Assembly: GCA_007570785.1 (NCBI GenBank)
Contig: ML664199.1
Span: 23,945,915-24,009,914 of the forward strand
Direction of reading: 5' to 3'
Length of the DNA stretch: 64,000 nucleotides
Origin: Antilocapra americana
Taxonomy: Eukaryota; Chordata; Mammalia; Artiodactyla; Antilocapridae
Part shown: positions 54,301 to 58,699 of the stretch, in pieces
How positions within the stretch are numbered: position 1 is the first letter of the stretch
Layout: each line of letters begins with the position of its first letter
Made by a program: the position numbers and the translations under genes
Notes under the pieces: model-generated
The model's input: the letters and a program-made list of their open reading frames with translations, nothing else
What the model was told of the DNA's origin: nothing
Databases searched by the model: none

Positions 54301-56631
54301 CCCTCACAGATCTCAACACCTCAGGTGAAGTCCCCAAATCACCTCCCACTGTGTCCTGAACGCTGTCTTTCTTGACAAACAACCTTCTGCGGAGAGGCTG
54401 AGACGAGGCCAGCTGGGCACAGACCTGCAACGGCCCATCCTCATCTCTTGTTCCTTCCGAGACCCTCCTCTCCAGCCACCTCCTCCCCGAGGGCAGTCAG
54501 GTTGGCCCCTCTACCCTCGGGGTGTGGGCGACCCTGTCTGTGATGGAGCTCCTGCTGCAACCACAGGTCGGGCTGACCTCCACCCCATCTGTGGGGACGG
54601 TGAGCCCCATCCAGTCCTCGGTGCCCTGGGGGCTCACAGACCTCCCACCTCGGCCTGGTCCACCAGAGTGGCCCTACTATGTTTTGACCCTAAGACTCTG
54701 GGGTTACCCCTAGGATCCTCGCCCTTCCTCAGAGTCTCCCACTCCTTGCTCACCTCTGCTTCCAGACTTCTCTCCCTCCACAGAGTGGTCTCCCTGGGAT
54801 CAGCTCCTCTCACTACAGGGCAGGGGTCCCTGGGGAAGCTCCCGAGAAGTGCTGGCCCCTAGGGAGGAGGCACGGCCCCCTCGTCCGTCTGGGTGTGGAT
54901 TCCAGTGACCGCCCACAAGGACATGGGGAGCCAAGTCAGTTGGCCTCCAGGGGACCAGGGCACAAAACGAGGAAACACACGGCTCCAGTTTGGGGCGTCA
55001 TGATAGGCTCTTAGGAATGTCCCCATGGCTGTCTCTGAGTGGCCCCTTGAGGGTCTGCCTGGGAAGAAGAGGTCGTCAGAGGTGACCAAAGACACCGGGG
55101 GAGTCTGACTCTGTACATCTGGATGGTGCTGTGTGGTTTCTGGGTCTGAAGCAGTAGGATGGAGACTACCCCAGGCACTGGAGCAAATGCACAGGTGAGG
55201 ACAGGGGTCCACACCAGGAGCCAGAGGGCAGAGTGTGTGCCTGTAAGTGCCCCTCATGAGGTACCAGAGAGGAGCATATATGTGCTGGGGAGGGTCTCAG
55301 AATTTCCTGGGCAGCTGATCCAGAGTGGAGTGTGAGAACTACAGGGGGCAGGACATTTAGGAAATGGGGGGAAAGGGCCAGAGATGTGGCTGGAAAAGCA
55401 GAGGAGGCCAAGATGCAGAGGGCCCTGGCTGCCTGCCCCAGAGAGCAGTCTCCATCCTATAGGGCCTGGAGTCCACTGGCCCATAGGGCTCAACAAAGGC
55501 AAAGCTGGCCACATCCCCGGCATTGTGTGCAGTGCACCCTGAACTGGGGACCGTGGGATCTGAGTAGGGGCACTGGGAGCCGAGTCAAGAGACGTCCACC
55601 AGGGATCGTGGTTGGCTCTGGGCCTCTGTTAGCTCATCGGTCGCGTGGGGGCAGGGGGTGCAGTCCTGGTGTTCATGCTCAGGATGCGTGAGAGGCGGGA
55701 CAAGGACTCCTCAGAAGGGTCCAGGGTGCAGGCACTGTGAGCACTGGCTGAAACTATTTCCAAGGATGACTCGGGGGTGCACGGGTGCAGCCTGGAGTCA
55801 GGCTGGGGACACACACACAGCCCACGGCAACCAGGACTTGAAAGGTCAAAAGTCGTGGACACTCCCCACTTAGCCACTGCCCATGACACATTCACCAGAT
55901 ACCTACAGCACATCAGTCATCAGCCCCAGAGAAGAGGCAGGAAGACCCAAGTGTGCTCCACTCCAGGAACCGGCCGCTGACCAGCCACCCCAAACCCAGA
56001 GTCCGGGAGCTTCAAAATCTGTTCGGTCACTGGCGGAATCAGTGGCGGGGTGTGGGGGAAGGGGGGCAGGTGCCTCTGGGGGAAACCCAGAGAGTCTTGG
56101 AGAAAGAAACAGGGCTCAGGCTCAGTTGTAAAGAGAGAAGCAGAAGTCTGCAGGGGAGCCCTGCCTCCTGCTACATGGTGAGACGAGGGAGTGACCCACA
56201 GGTCAACCCCACCTGAATTCAGAAGTCTGTGGGGCAGCCTCCTTCTCTTCAGAAGAGGGGCTCCAAGGCCAGGGCACCCCAGGGTCTAGTGAAGCAAACC
56301 ACAAAGGGCAAGAGAAGGGTTGGGAGTCTGGCCTCACCTCCACCTGCAGGGGGGGGGGTTGGGGCGTGGCCTCACCTCCACCTGCAGGGGGTGGGGCTAG
56401 GGCACTGTCTCACTGCCAGATACAGCAGCAGGAGGGGCTGGGACAGGACCTCACTTCCAGGTACAGCGGGGGGCAGGGGGGGGGGGGCCCCTCCCCCCCG
56501 GCCACATCGGGGGGGGGGGGGGGGGGGGGTCTCACCTCCACGTATAGTAGTGGGAATATCCCGATCTTGTCTCTCAGCTTCCCCTCCGCCCAGTTGTCAT
56601 CCACTCTTCTGATTACAGTCAAGACTTCATC
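3814..56631 (-). CDS. SH3RF3: SH3RF3 (POSH2) E3 ubiquitin ligase, internal seven exons, partial at both ends
   Basis: SH3RF proteins are RING E3 ubiquitin ligases with four SH3 domains that act as scaffolds for Rac and JNK-pathway kinases in the cytoplasm. Seven minus-strand exons show this: 56631-56536, 46555-46202, 40283-40210, 29568-29398, 27896-27643, 19022-18712 and 4142-3814. Every internal boundary is AG at the acceptor and GT at the donor. Phases chain as 0,0,0-to-2,2-to-2,2-to-1,1-to-0,0-to-2, giving about 529 codons without a stop. The choice of SH3RF3 over SH3RF1 rests on remembered paralogue differences. SH3-3 begins [17 protein letters not shown] here, where SH3RF1 has YVAIYPYTPRKEDELEL. 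Linker blocks such as [16 protein letters not shown] and GPPRNN are also SH3RF3-like. The RING, SH3-1 and first half of SH3-2 must lie right of 64000. SH3-4 and the stop codon must lie left of 1. The gene looks intact; no pseudogene signs are seen. Confidence 0.93.
4371..4424 (+). repeat. Short CCATCTCAGGA tandem repeat
   Basis: Three imperfect copies of a roughly 18-base unit of the form CCCCATCTCAGGACC lie in a row. This is a small degenerate satellite with no sign of function. Confidence 0.6.
5148..5162 (+). promoter_or_regulatory. CTCF-like binding motif
   Basis: CCACCAGGGGGCGCC fits the CTCF core consensus CCASYAGRKGGCRS at nearly every position. It lies in unique intronic sequence and reads on the plus strand. 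Occupancy cannot be judged from sequence alone. Confidence 0.5.
5434..5575 (+). repeat. Degenerate TG-rich low-complexity tract
   Basis: Repeated TGTGTG, TGTGAATG and TATGTGTG words over about 140 bases ending in CACACACAG, without a fixed period. Confidence 0.65.
6349..6394 (+). repeat. (CA)23 microsatellite
   Basis: An uninterrupted CA dinucleotide run of 46 bases, likely polymorphic in length. Confidence 0.97.
10003..10205 (-). mobile_element. Bov-tA SINE
   Basis: Read on the minus strand it begins GGGCTTCCCTGGTAGCTCAT (tRNA A-box region), has the B-box-like GATCCCTGG and ends in the BovB-derived AGTCAAACATGACTGAATAA. The tRNA-derived head plus BovB tail defines the family. Confidence 0.88.
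10215..10236 (+). repeat. (TA)11 microsatellite
   Basis: A perfect TA run directly beside the head of the Bov-tA copy. Confidence 0.95.
13955..13969 (-). promoter_or_regulatory. CTCF-like binding motif, reverse
   Basis: The minus strand reads CCGCCAGGGGGCGCC, a close fit to the CTCF core. It faces the motif at 5148 in convergent orientation. Confidence 0.5.
15150..15217 (+). mobile_element. Internal 68-bp fragment of a CHR-type SINE
   Basis: This 68-base piece is identical to 17036-17103, which is inside a full CHR-type SINE. Both ends of the SINE are missing here. A 7-base direct repeat CCTCTCT stands at 15140-15146 and 15218-15224. Confidence 0.8.
15314..16008 (-). mobile_element. BovB LINE, 3' part
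   Basis: In antisense orientation it matches the BovB 3' third. The terminal AGTCGTGTCCAACTCTTTG block comes first, then the reverse complement of the segment after the reverse transcriptase core, including CAGTAGTCATGAATGGAGGT and the ATCACTGCAGATGGTGACTA region. The frame is broken several times, so it is a dead copy. Confidence 0.9.
16437..16451 (-). promoter_or_regulatory. CTCF-like binding motif, reverse
   Basis: The minus strand reads CCAGCAGGTGGCCCC, matching the CTCF core CCASYAGRKGGC exactly over its first twelve positions. Confidence 0.4.
16861..17184 (+). mobile_element. CHR-type SINE with target-site duplication
   Basis: The head is GGGGAGACTTCTCTTGTGG with GGTCCAGTGGTTGAGAATC (A box) and a decayed B box. 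The body includes CCACAACTACTGAAGCCC and ACTAGAGAAAGCC, and the tail is AATAAATAAAAA. An 11-base duplication AAAATGAATTT flanks it at 16861-16871 and 17174-17184. Confidence 0.88.
17617..17935 (+). mobile_element. BovB LINE 3' end fragment
   Basis: Contains AATCAACCCTGATTATTCAT, then GATGCTGAAGCTGAAGCTCC and GACAGAGGATGAGATAGTTG, and ends GCAAAGAGTTGGACACGACT. It is 5'-truncated. Confidence 0.88.
17936..18082 (+). mobile_element. Bov-A type SINE unit
   Basis: GGAAATGGCAACCCACTCCA, then TATTCTTGCCTGGAGAATCC, then GGGGTCGCACAGAGTTGGAC, with an AGCAGCAGCAG end. It abuts the BovB tail as in composite Bov-A2 elements. Confidence 0.8.
18712..19022 (-). CDS. SH3RF3: SH3RF3 exon: Pro/Ser-rich linker, second part
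   Basis: This exon has 311 bases: two bases completing an alanine codon, then 103 codons, phase 0 at the donor. The acceptor is CTCTCCCAG before CTACCC and the donor is GAGAAG followed by GTAAGT, a consensus site. A nearer AG (GGCCCAG before GTACAGG) is excluded because it gives the wrong frame with the previous exon. Recognisable blocks are [44 protein letters not shown] and the charged end PDERKNEK. The exon is GC- and CpG-rich compared with its introns. Open frames in the other phases over this exon come from that composition. No folded domain is expected, and the high proline and serine content suggests a flexible spacer between SH3-3 and SH3-4. Confidence 0.94.
19605..19760 (+). mobile_element. 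Possible old retroviral LTR 3' portion
   Basis: A pyrimidine-rich stretch with TGAGATGCTCTCTCCTGGGC, then a GAATAAAAC polyadenylation signal and CTCTCAGCTTTTAGGTGGTG resembles the R/U5 part of ERV1-type LTRs. No internal viral sequence or second LTR is visible. The family is not recognised. Confidence 0.35.
20018..20062 (+). repeat. MIR-like fragment
   Basis: ATGGTGCCTGGCACATAGTA followed by AGCGCTGAATAAA is the characteristic 3' part of mammalian MIR SINEs. Confidence 0.5.
20725..20840 (+). repeat. Degenerate ~32-bp tandem repeat
   Basis: Four imperfect copies are built on GGGCTCAGTACTGACCACCC, with the CTCAGTACT-like core recurring near 20728, 20756, 20784 and 20811. Confidence 0.75.
21252..22492 (-). 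mobile_element. BovB LINE, 3' 1.2 kb including part of the reverse transcriptase
   Basis: An antisense BovB copy. Minus-strand frames give [20 protein letters not shown] and [13 protein letters not shown], which are reverse transcriptase fragments, and later [17 protein letters not shown]. The 3' terminus is AGAGCTGGACACGACTAAGC near 21270. Stops and frameshifts make it inactive. Confidence 0.92.
22560..23060 (-). mobile_element. L1 LINE, ORF2 C-terminal remnant
   Basis: The minus strand encodes [12 protein letters not shown], matching the [10 protein letters not shown] motif of L1 ORF2. The plus-strand text is the familiar antisense L1 (ATTGGCACTCCATTGACTCT, AATAAGCACC...AACAATATTAAG). It is heavily decayed. 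Confidence 0.75.
23061..24200 (-). mobile_element. Probable old L1-related sequence
   Basis: Words such as GTGTAGAATCCTAACTTGAC, CTTCTCAGTTGTAGTGTTCC and GTTTTCCTGCTCTTTTGCAT resemble antisense L1 5' sequence. Divergence is high and the limits are uncertain. Confidence 0.4.
24400..24760 (+). repeat. Possible L2 LINE remnant
   Basis: The succession of pyrimidine-rich words around TTTGCTCTGAGCTTCAGCCC and GGAATTCCCCACCTGTTTCG recalls the 3' part of L2. It is a weak match without a clear end. Confidence 0.3.
25052..25065 (+). promoter_or_regulatory. RFX-type X-box motif
   Basis: GTAACCAAGGCAAC fits GTNRCC-N2-RGYAAC, the inverted-repeat consensus for RFX factors. It lies in unique intronic sequence. 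Confidence 0.4.
26063..26160 (-). mobile_element. BovB 3'-end fragment
   Basis: TTGTTCAGTTGCTAAGTTGT, then GACTCTTTGTGACCCCATGG and CAGCACACTAGGCTTCCCTG is the reverse complement of the BovB terminus. Confidence 0.8.
26278..26609 (+). mobile_element. CHR-type SINE
   Basis: The head is GGGGATCTTCCTGGTGGCTC with TGGCTCAGTGG as A box. The body is GCTCTGCAACAAGAGAAGCC, then ACCGCAATGAGAAGCCCGAG and GCTAGAGAAAGCC. The tail is AAAAATAAAATAAA. It is nearly full length with a local internal duplication of the GAGCCC...CACAACTA part. Confidence 0.88.
26596..26837 (-). mobile_element. Bov-tA SINE inserted in the CHR SINE tail
   Basis: The minus strand starts GGGCTTCCCTGGTGGCTCAG and ends with the BovB-type tail. 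It interrupts the A-rich tail of the CHR element, and AAAATAAAATAAAC is duplicated at 26596-26609 and 26824-26837. Confidence 0.9.
27643..27896 (-). CDS. SH3RF3: SH3RF3 exon: Pro/Ser/Thr-rich linker after SH3-3, first part
   Basis: This exon has 254 bases: one base completing the arginine of PVSR, 84 codons, then one base. The acceptor is TTCCTCAG before GATTCC and the donor is CCCACTG followed by GTATGT. The peptide runs [20 protein letters not shown], then [15 protein letters not shown], then [16 protein letters not shown]. The alternative AG a few bases downstream (TGTAG) was rejected because it breaks the frame. The segment is disordered in composition, with PxxP and SP/TP pairs that could serve as SH3 ligands or proline-directed phosphosites; this is inference. 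It lies 1.5 kb from the SH3-3 exon, the shortest intron in the window. Confidence 0.93.
27897..29397 (-). other. SH3RF3 intron, 1.5 kb
   Basis: A short intron between the SH3-3 exon and the linker exon. It is largely unique, with a CA/TG-rich low-complexity stretch near 29170-29240. No exon, RNA gene or intact element is visible. Confidence 0.85.
29398..29568 (-). CDS. SH3RF3: SH3RF3 exon: complete SH3 domain 3
   Basis: This exon has 171 bases: one base completing a valine, 56 codons, then two bases of a split arginine. The acceptor is GCCCACAG before GTACTTGG and the donor is TCCAG followed by GTGAGG. It encodes a whole SH3 domain, from [10 protein letters not shown] (the ALYxY groove motif) through the acidic RT-loop DELELRKGD and the ligand-binding tryptophan in RDGWFKG to [13 protein letters not shown] (the FPGNYV motif). 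The key SH3 groove residues are all present: both early tyrosines, the tryptophan, the proline and the final tyrosine. The domain should therefore be able to bind proline-rich ligands. One exon per SH3 domain fits the modular history of the family. An open frame running upstream of the acceptor is intronic and should not be added. Confidence 0.97.
30276..30368 (-). mobile_element. CHR-type SINE head fragment
   Basis: The plus strand CTGGACCGCCAGGGAAGTTG with the preceding CTTAAC is the antisense A-box end of a CHR SINE. Only the first 90 bases remain. Confidence 0.65.
30799..30830 (+). repeat. TG microsatellite
   Basis: An imperfect TG run, TGTGTGTATGTGTGTGTGTG followed by TCTGTCTGTG. Confidence 0.9.
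31595..31680 (+). repeat. MIR-like fragment
   Basis: CATTTCACAGCTGAGCAAAC followed by TGAGGTTCAAAAAG is the typical MIR core end. Confidence 0.55.
31955..31990 (+). repeat. 18-bp exact tandem duplication
   Basis: GTGGGGCTGCTTGTCTGC occurs twice in direct succession without a mismatch. Confidence 0.95.
33080..33547 (+). mobile_element. Possible L1 5' region
   Basis: GCCTGGCTTTGGAAACCAAC and the surrounding text resemble 5' sequence of mid-age L1 elements. It lies just before L1 pieces in the same orientation, which supports the call. The left limit is unclear. Confidence 0.4.
33548..34366 (+). mobile_element. BovB LINE 3' part, nested in L1
   Basis: It starts within the reverse transcriptase at the YADDTT motif (AATATGCAGATGACACCACC). 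It continues through DFIFF...[21 protein letters not shown] and [20 protein letters not shown] frames, then the standard BovB 3' tail ending near GCAACTGAGTAACTGAAC. Frames are broken. Confidence 0.9.
34640..35660 (+). mobile_element. L1 LINE, ORF1 start plus ORF2 piece
   Basis: AATACACAGACACGAACACA, then GAATAAGATAAAGCCTCAGA and CAGTAATGGTCATAACGATG match the L1 ORF1 start. The sequence then jumps to ORF2 at GAATGGACCTAGTGGACCTA, so an internal deletion separates them. It ends at GACTGAACCATGAAGAAATA and the following bases, where the BovB copy breaks it. Confidence 0.82.
35661..37790 (+). mobile_element. BovB LINE, 2.1 kb, nested in L1
   Basis: The longest BovB copy in the window. From GCAAAAACAAGATCTGGAGC it runs through the spacer before the reverse transcriptase and the RT core. 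The RT core includes [38 protein letters not shown] and [13 protein letters not shown], and the fragment ends [14 protein letters not shown] palm motif A. The copy then continues to the standard tail. Several stops and frameshifts are present and the endonuclease part is missing, so it is inactive. Confidence 0.93.
37791..38470 (+). mobile_element. L1 LINE ORF2, continuation after BovB
   Basis: CATAATACTCAACAGTGAGA, AACAACAAAAGGAAGCCCAC and GTTCATACCACCCAAGACAG are L1 ORF2 sequence in the same orientation as 34640-35660. It resumes downstream of the BovB insertion. Confidence 0.85.
39320..39600. promoter_or_regulatory. CpG-rich patch with GC box and CTCF-like motif
   Basis: CpG density is far above the neighbouring intron. 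A GC box (GGGGCGGG) stands near 39327, and CCAGGAGAGGGCGC at 39429-39442 resembles a CTCF core with one mismatch. A good plus-strand splice donor, GAGCAG followed by GTAAGG, is at about 39393. This may be an intragenic promoter or enhancer; there is no direct proof. Confidence 0.35.
40210..40283 (-). CDS. SH3RF3: SH3RF3 exon: short linker before SH3-3
   Basis: Seventy-four bases, 24 codons plus two bases of a split valine codon. The acceptor is TTTCCAG before GAC and the donor is AACGT followed by GTGAGC. The peptide is [18 protein letters not shown] then VQLPLN. The ending QLPLN-V followed by YLALYAY of the next exon is the SH3RF3 signature that leads into SH3-3. The linker looks shorter than the human one as I remember it (about 34 residues), so a small lineage deletion or a different splice choice is possible. 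The split codon GT|G is completed by the first base of the 29568-29398 exon. The exon would be missed by an ab initio caller because it is short, but phases on both sides fit exactly. Confidence 0.88.
41766..42074 (+). mobile_element. 5'-truncated young L1 insertion with 17-bp target-site duplication
   Basis: The body resembles the bovine L1 3' end (GGGGCTGGTGCACTGGGATG; GGCAAAACCAACATAATAAA) and ends in an A-rich tail with five AAAT units. The sequence AAAAGACAGTGTGCTTC flanks it at 41766-41782 and 42058-42074. This is the signature of target-primed reverse transcription. Confidence 0.9.
43690..43925. promoter_or_regulatory. CpG-rich patch with several GC boxes
   Basis: About twenty CpG occur in 240 bases, with GC boxes (CCGCCC on plus, GGGCGG on minus) clustered at 43745-43790. 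CCTGCAGG followed by GTGAGG at about 43917 could be a plus-strand donor of a first exon. It looks like a CpG-type internal promoter in the SH3RF3 intron; direction is unknown. Confidence 0.4.
45293..45506 (-). mobile_element. Bov-tA SINE
   Basis: The minus strand starts GGGGCTTCCCTGGTGGCTCA and has the B-box-like GGTTCCATCCCTGG. It ends with the AAAGAGTTGGACACGACTGT BovB-type tail. Confidence 0.92.
46202..46555 (-). CDS. SH3RF3: SH3RF3 exon: basic/serine-rich Rac-binding linker after SH3-2
   Basis: This exon has 354 bases, 118 codons, phase 0 at both ends. The acceptor is TCCTTAG before CTC and the donor is GCCCAG followed by GTAATG. The peptide starts [13 protein letters not shown] and directly continues the SH3-2 exon. 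It then holds a Ser/Ala/Gly-rich stretch, the block [20 protein letters not shown] and the block [20 protein letters not shown]. In SH3RF proteins this region is known to bind Rac GTPase, by a partial CRIB-like element in POSH2. A basophilic-kinase type site (KKRHSFT) is visible. AKT phosphorylation of the matching serine has been described for SH3RF1; whether it holds here is inference. No domain fold is expected, as the composition is low-complexity. The plus strand has open frames over the exon that are shadows of its composition. Confidence 0.94.
51235..51335 (+). mobile_element. Possible L1 3' fragment
   Basis: GCAATATAACTGACATACGA and CATTGTGTTAAAACATACAA resemble the L1 3' untranslated end. 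Only about 100 bases match. Confidence 0.4.
52893..52980 (+). repeat. 43-bp imperfect tandem duplication
   Basis: CCCCATTGGGAGCAAGAAGT and CCCCAATGGGAGCAGGAAGT follow each other at a spacing of 43 bases, with a shorter third copy. Confidence 0.7.
53561..53575 (+). promoter_or_regulatory. RFX-type X-box motif
   Basis: GTTGCCATTAGCAAC fits GTNRCC-N3-RGYAAC, an imperfect palindrome bound by RFX factors. The surrounding 200 bases are AT-richer, unique sequence. Confidence 0.45.
56333..56535 (-). repeat. Intronic array of donor-like repeats next to the SH3-2 exon
   Basis: The plus-strand words CTCACCTCCA, CTCACCTCCA, CTCACTGCCA, CTCACTTCCA and the authentic CTCACCTCCA start at 56333, 56371, 56409, 56450 and 56531. 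Spacings are 38, 38, 41 and 81. On the minus strand each is a GTGAG 5' splice site. The copies at 56409 and 56450 also keep the upstream TATAC/TGTAC and leucine-tyrosine coding look of the exon end. Confidence 0.8.
56509..56529 (+). repeat. G21 homopolymer
   Basis: Twenty-one uninterrupted G on plus (C on the transcript strand) end six bases from the SH3-2 exon donor. A G12 tract at 56476-56487 and a C7 tract at 56493-56499 lie beside it. Confidence 0.9.
56536..56631 (-). CDS. SH3RF3: SH3RF3 exon: second half of SH3 domain 2
   Basis: Ninety-six bases, 32 codons, phase 0 at both ends. The acceptor is TTCCAG before GAT and the donor is GTGGAG followed by GTGAGA. The peptide opens [17 protein letters not shown] and closes GIFPLLYVE. 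This is the typical back half of an SH3 fold: an RT/n-Src loop region, the conserved tryptophan in DDNW that forms the ligand groove, and the closing GxFPxxYVE strand. The first half (ALYxF motif) is encoded by an upstream exon outside the window. Reading through the donor stays open for 42 further codons into the intron. That intron segment contains repeats of the exon's own end, described separately. Identity as an SH3RF exon is near certain; assignment to SH3RF3 follows from the neighbouring exons. Confidence 0.95.
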
Positions 56632-57479
56632 CTGGAAGTGGCCCACAGAGACAAGCCCGGGGACATGAACAAAAACAGACATGGAAACAGAACGAAGAGA
56701 TCAGTCAGTGTCACTGATGCTAAGGACACACTCTAAGTGATGATTCATTATGAGATCTGACATGAAAACTGTTCATCCCCACATCTTCACCCACAATCAC
56801 TTTTCCTCTCTGGTATTGATTTTAGAGGCCAATAAATTGCCATACACTCTGATGGAAGTGTACGGCAACTTACAATCTAGTGAGCATTTTAAAATTCATG
56901 TTCCTAATAATTACTTATGGATAAGATTGTTTTCAATAAATATAAATTCAACTAACCCTTTCAGTGTTTTTACCTCCATCAAAGCCCAAAATATGACCCA
57001 ATCTAACTCATTTAGAGTCTGGAAGTCTGATCAAGCCTGTTAAATTCTTGTCATGCCAGACGGTATCAAGGATAGACACAGAAGGTGGACAGAGGCAGAG
57101 ACAGGAGGGTCGTGAAGCAAGGAGACAGGTGGCCAGAGAGGGTGGCCTTGCTTAATGCCCACATAGGTGCCCGAAGCTGATAGGACAGTCGATGAGGGTG
57201 GCAGAGGACGAGGAGCAAGGGGACGACCTGTCTGGTGCACCCACAGGTTCAGGGACAGCCAACAAGGTGGGGGGCAGGATGAGGAGTGAGGGGATGACTG
57301 GCAGCAGCGAGCATCGGGGCCCAGGCCGGTGAGGCCAGGGGAACAGCGGAACCATTTAGGGGTGACCAGGAGAGCCCTGTGCCCACAATGAACTCCACTC
57401 AGATTCAGCCAAAGGGTGACGCTGAGATCCTGCCGATGGTGCAAAGGAAAAGATAGTCGCAGGCGTCTTATAAGTCAGC

Positions 57480-58640
57480 ACTTTTGCAAAAGCAAAATAA
57501 ATCAAACAACAAAAAAAGACATTTAATTTTGTAAAATTAAAAAGAATAAAGTTCCAGATTAATTTTGGTTAAAAAGAAAACAAAACCCCACAATATCCAC
57601 ACTGTTATTTGAGACTGGTCAAGAAATTAGACCCAAAGAAATAAAAGAAAAAAAATAGGAAGTACAAATACTGGAAAAAAGACCATAGGATTTTCTACCT
57701 AGAAAAACAGTATCAATTAAAAATTAGAATAAGTACAAACTTGAGAAAGGTTGCTAATTTTAAAATAGATACATAAACATCATCTGTTTCCCCATCTACC
57801 ACCAATAACCAGTTAGAAAATGTGATTAAAATTGGCTAATCATTAAAAAAATTAAGTTGATTCTCTAATTTACTGTATATGCCAAAATTAATTTCATAAA
57901 TATTAATGATTTAAATGTTAGGGAAAAGAAAAAAAAACCTTGAAAGTCTAAGAAGAAAATATGAATAGATGTTTAATCTTGAACTGGGGATGGTCTTAAG
58001 AAGCAAATAACGAAGATTTGGCTAGAGAAAATTGAAATTCTCTATGTTAAAAACAGCAAGAACAAGACAAAAAGGCAAATACTCTAGAAAAATACTTGCA
58101 GAGAATTGGAAAGAAAAACTGAATATTCTTGCTACATGAGAACTTAGAGACACACCAGGAAAAAGAGATAAATACCTTTAAAGGAAAACAGGCCAAGGGC
58201 AAAAATCACATAATTTACAAAAAGGAAGAAAAGCAAACTGCTGTTAAATACATTTTAAAATGTAATACCTAACATTCAAAAAGTACAACTTTAGATAGGA
58301 AAAGTTGTTCTATCCTTTTTGTTCTTTGGGTGTCTATCAGATAAGTAGGGATGAACATAAGCCAGCTAGTGTGGTCAGTGTGAAGTCTATAGGCACTTGA
58401 CCACTGCTGTCAGGGATATAAACTTATGGCAGCAGTTTGGCAAGTCCTATCAAATGTGAGACCCTGCATACACACTGATCTGAAAGAACATTTCTAGAGC
58501 CTCTTTCTTAGAAGATCAAAGACACACAGGAAGATTCAGCTCTGAGCATGCTCATTACAGTGTTTGCTCAACTAGAGAAAAACTAGAGACAAATGTACAA
58601 AGAGGGTTAGTTCGATAAATTATGGTATGTCCATCAATAT
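57480..58640 (+). mobile_element. Old L1 LINE, ORF2 end and 3' region
   Basis: Decayed matches to the mid-age L1 3' end: AAGAAGAAAATATGAATAGA, then TTAGAGACACACCAGGAAAA and AAATTATGGTATGTCCATCA. There is no open frame. Confidence 0.7.
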
Positions 58641-58699
58641 AGCGCCAGTCACTCAGTCCTACCTAAGGAGGATGGGAAGGTGGAGATGCTCACAGTCTG

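Larger units (their letters stand above)
46556..56535 (-). other. SH3RF3 intron, about 10 kb
   Basis: This is a repeat-poor intron. MIR-like words occur near 48890-48925 and 50240-50290, and an L1-like 3' piece near 51240-51330. A 43-base tandem pair is at 52893-52980. The end near the SH3-2 exon carries the donor-like array. No exon is visible; the long open frames here are GC-driven. Confidence 0.8.
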
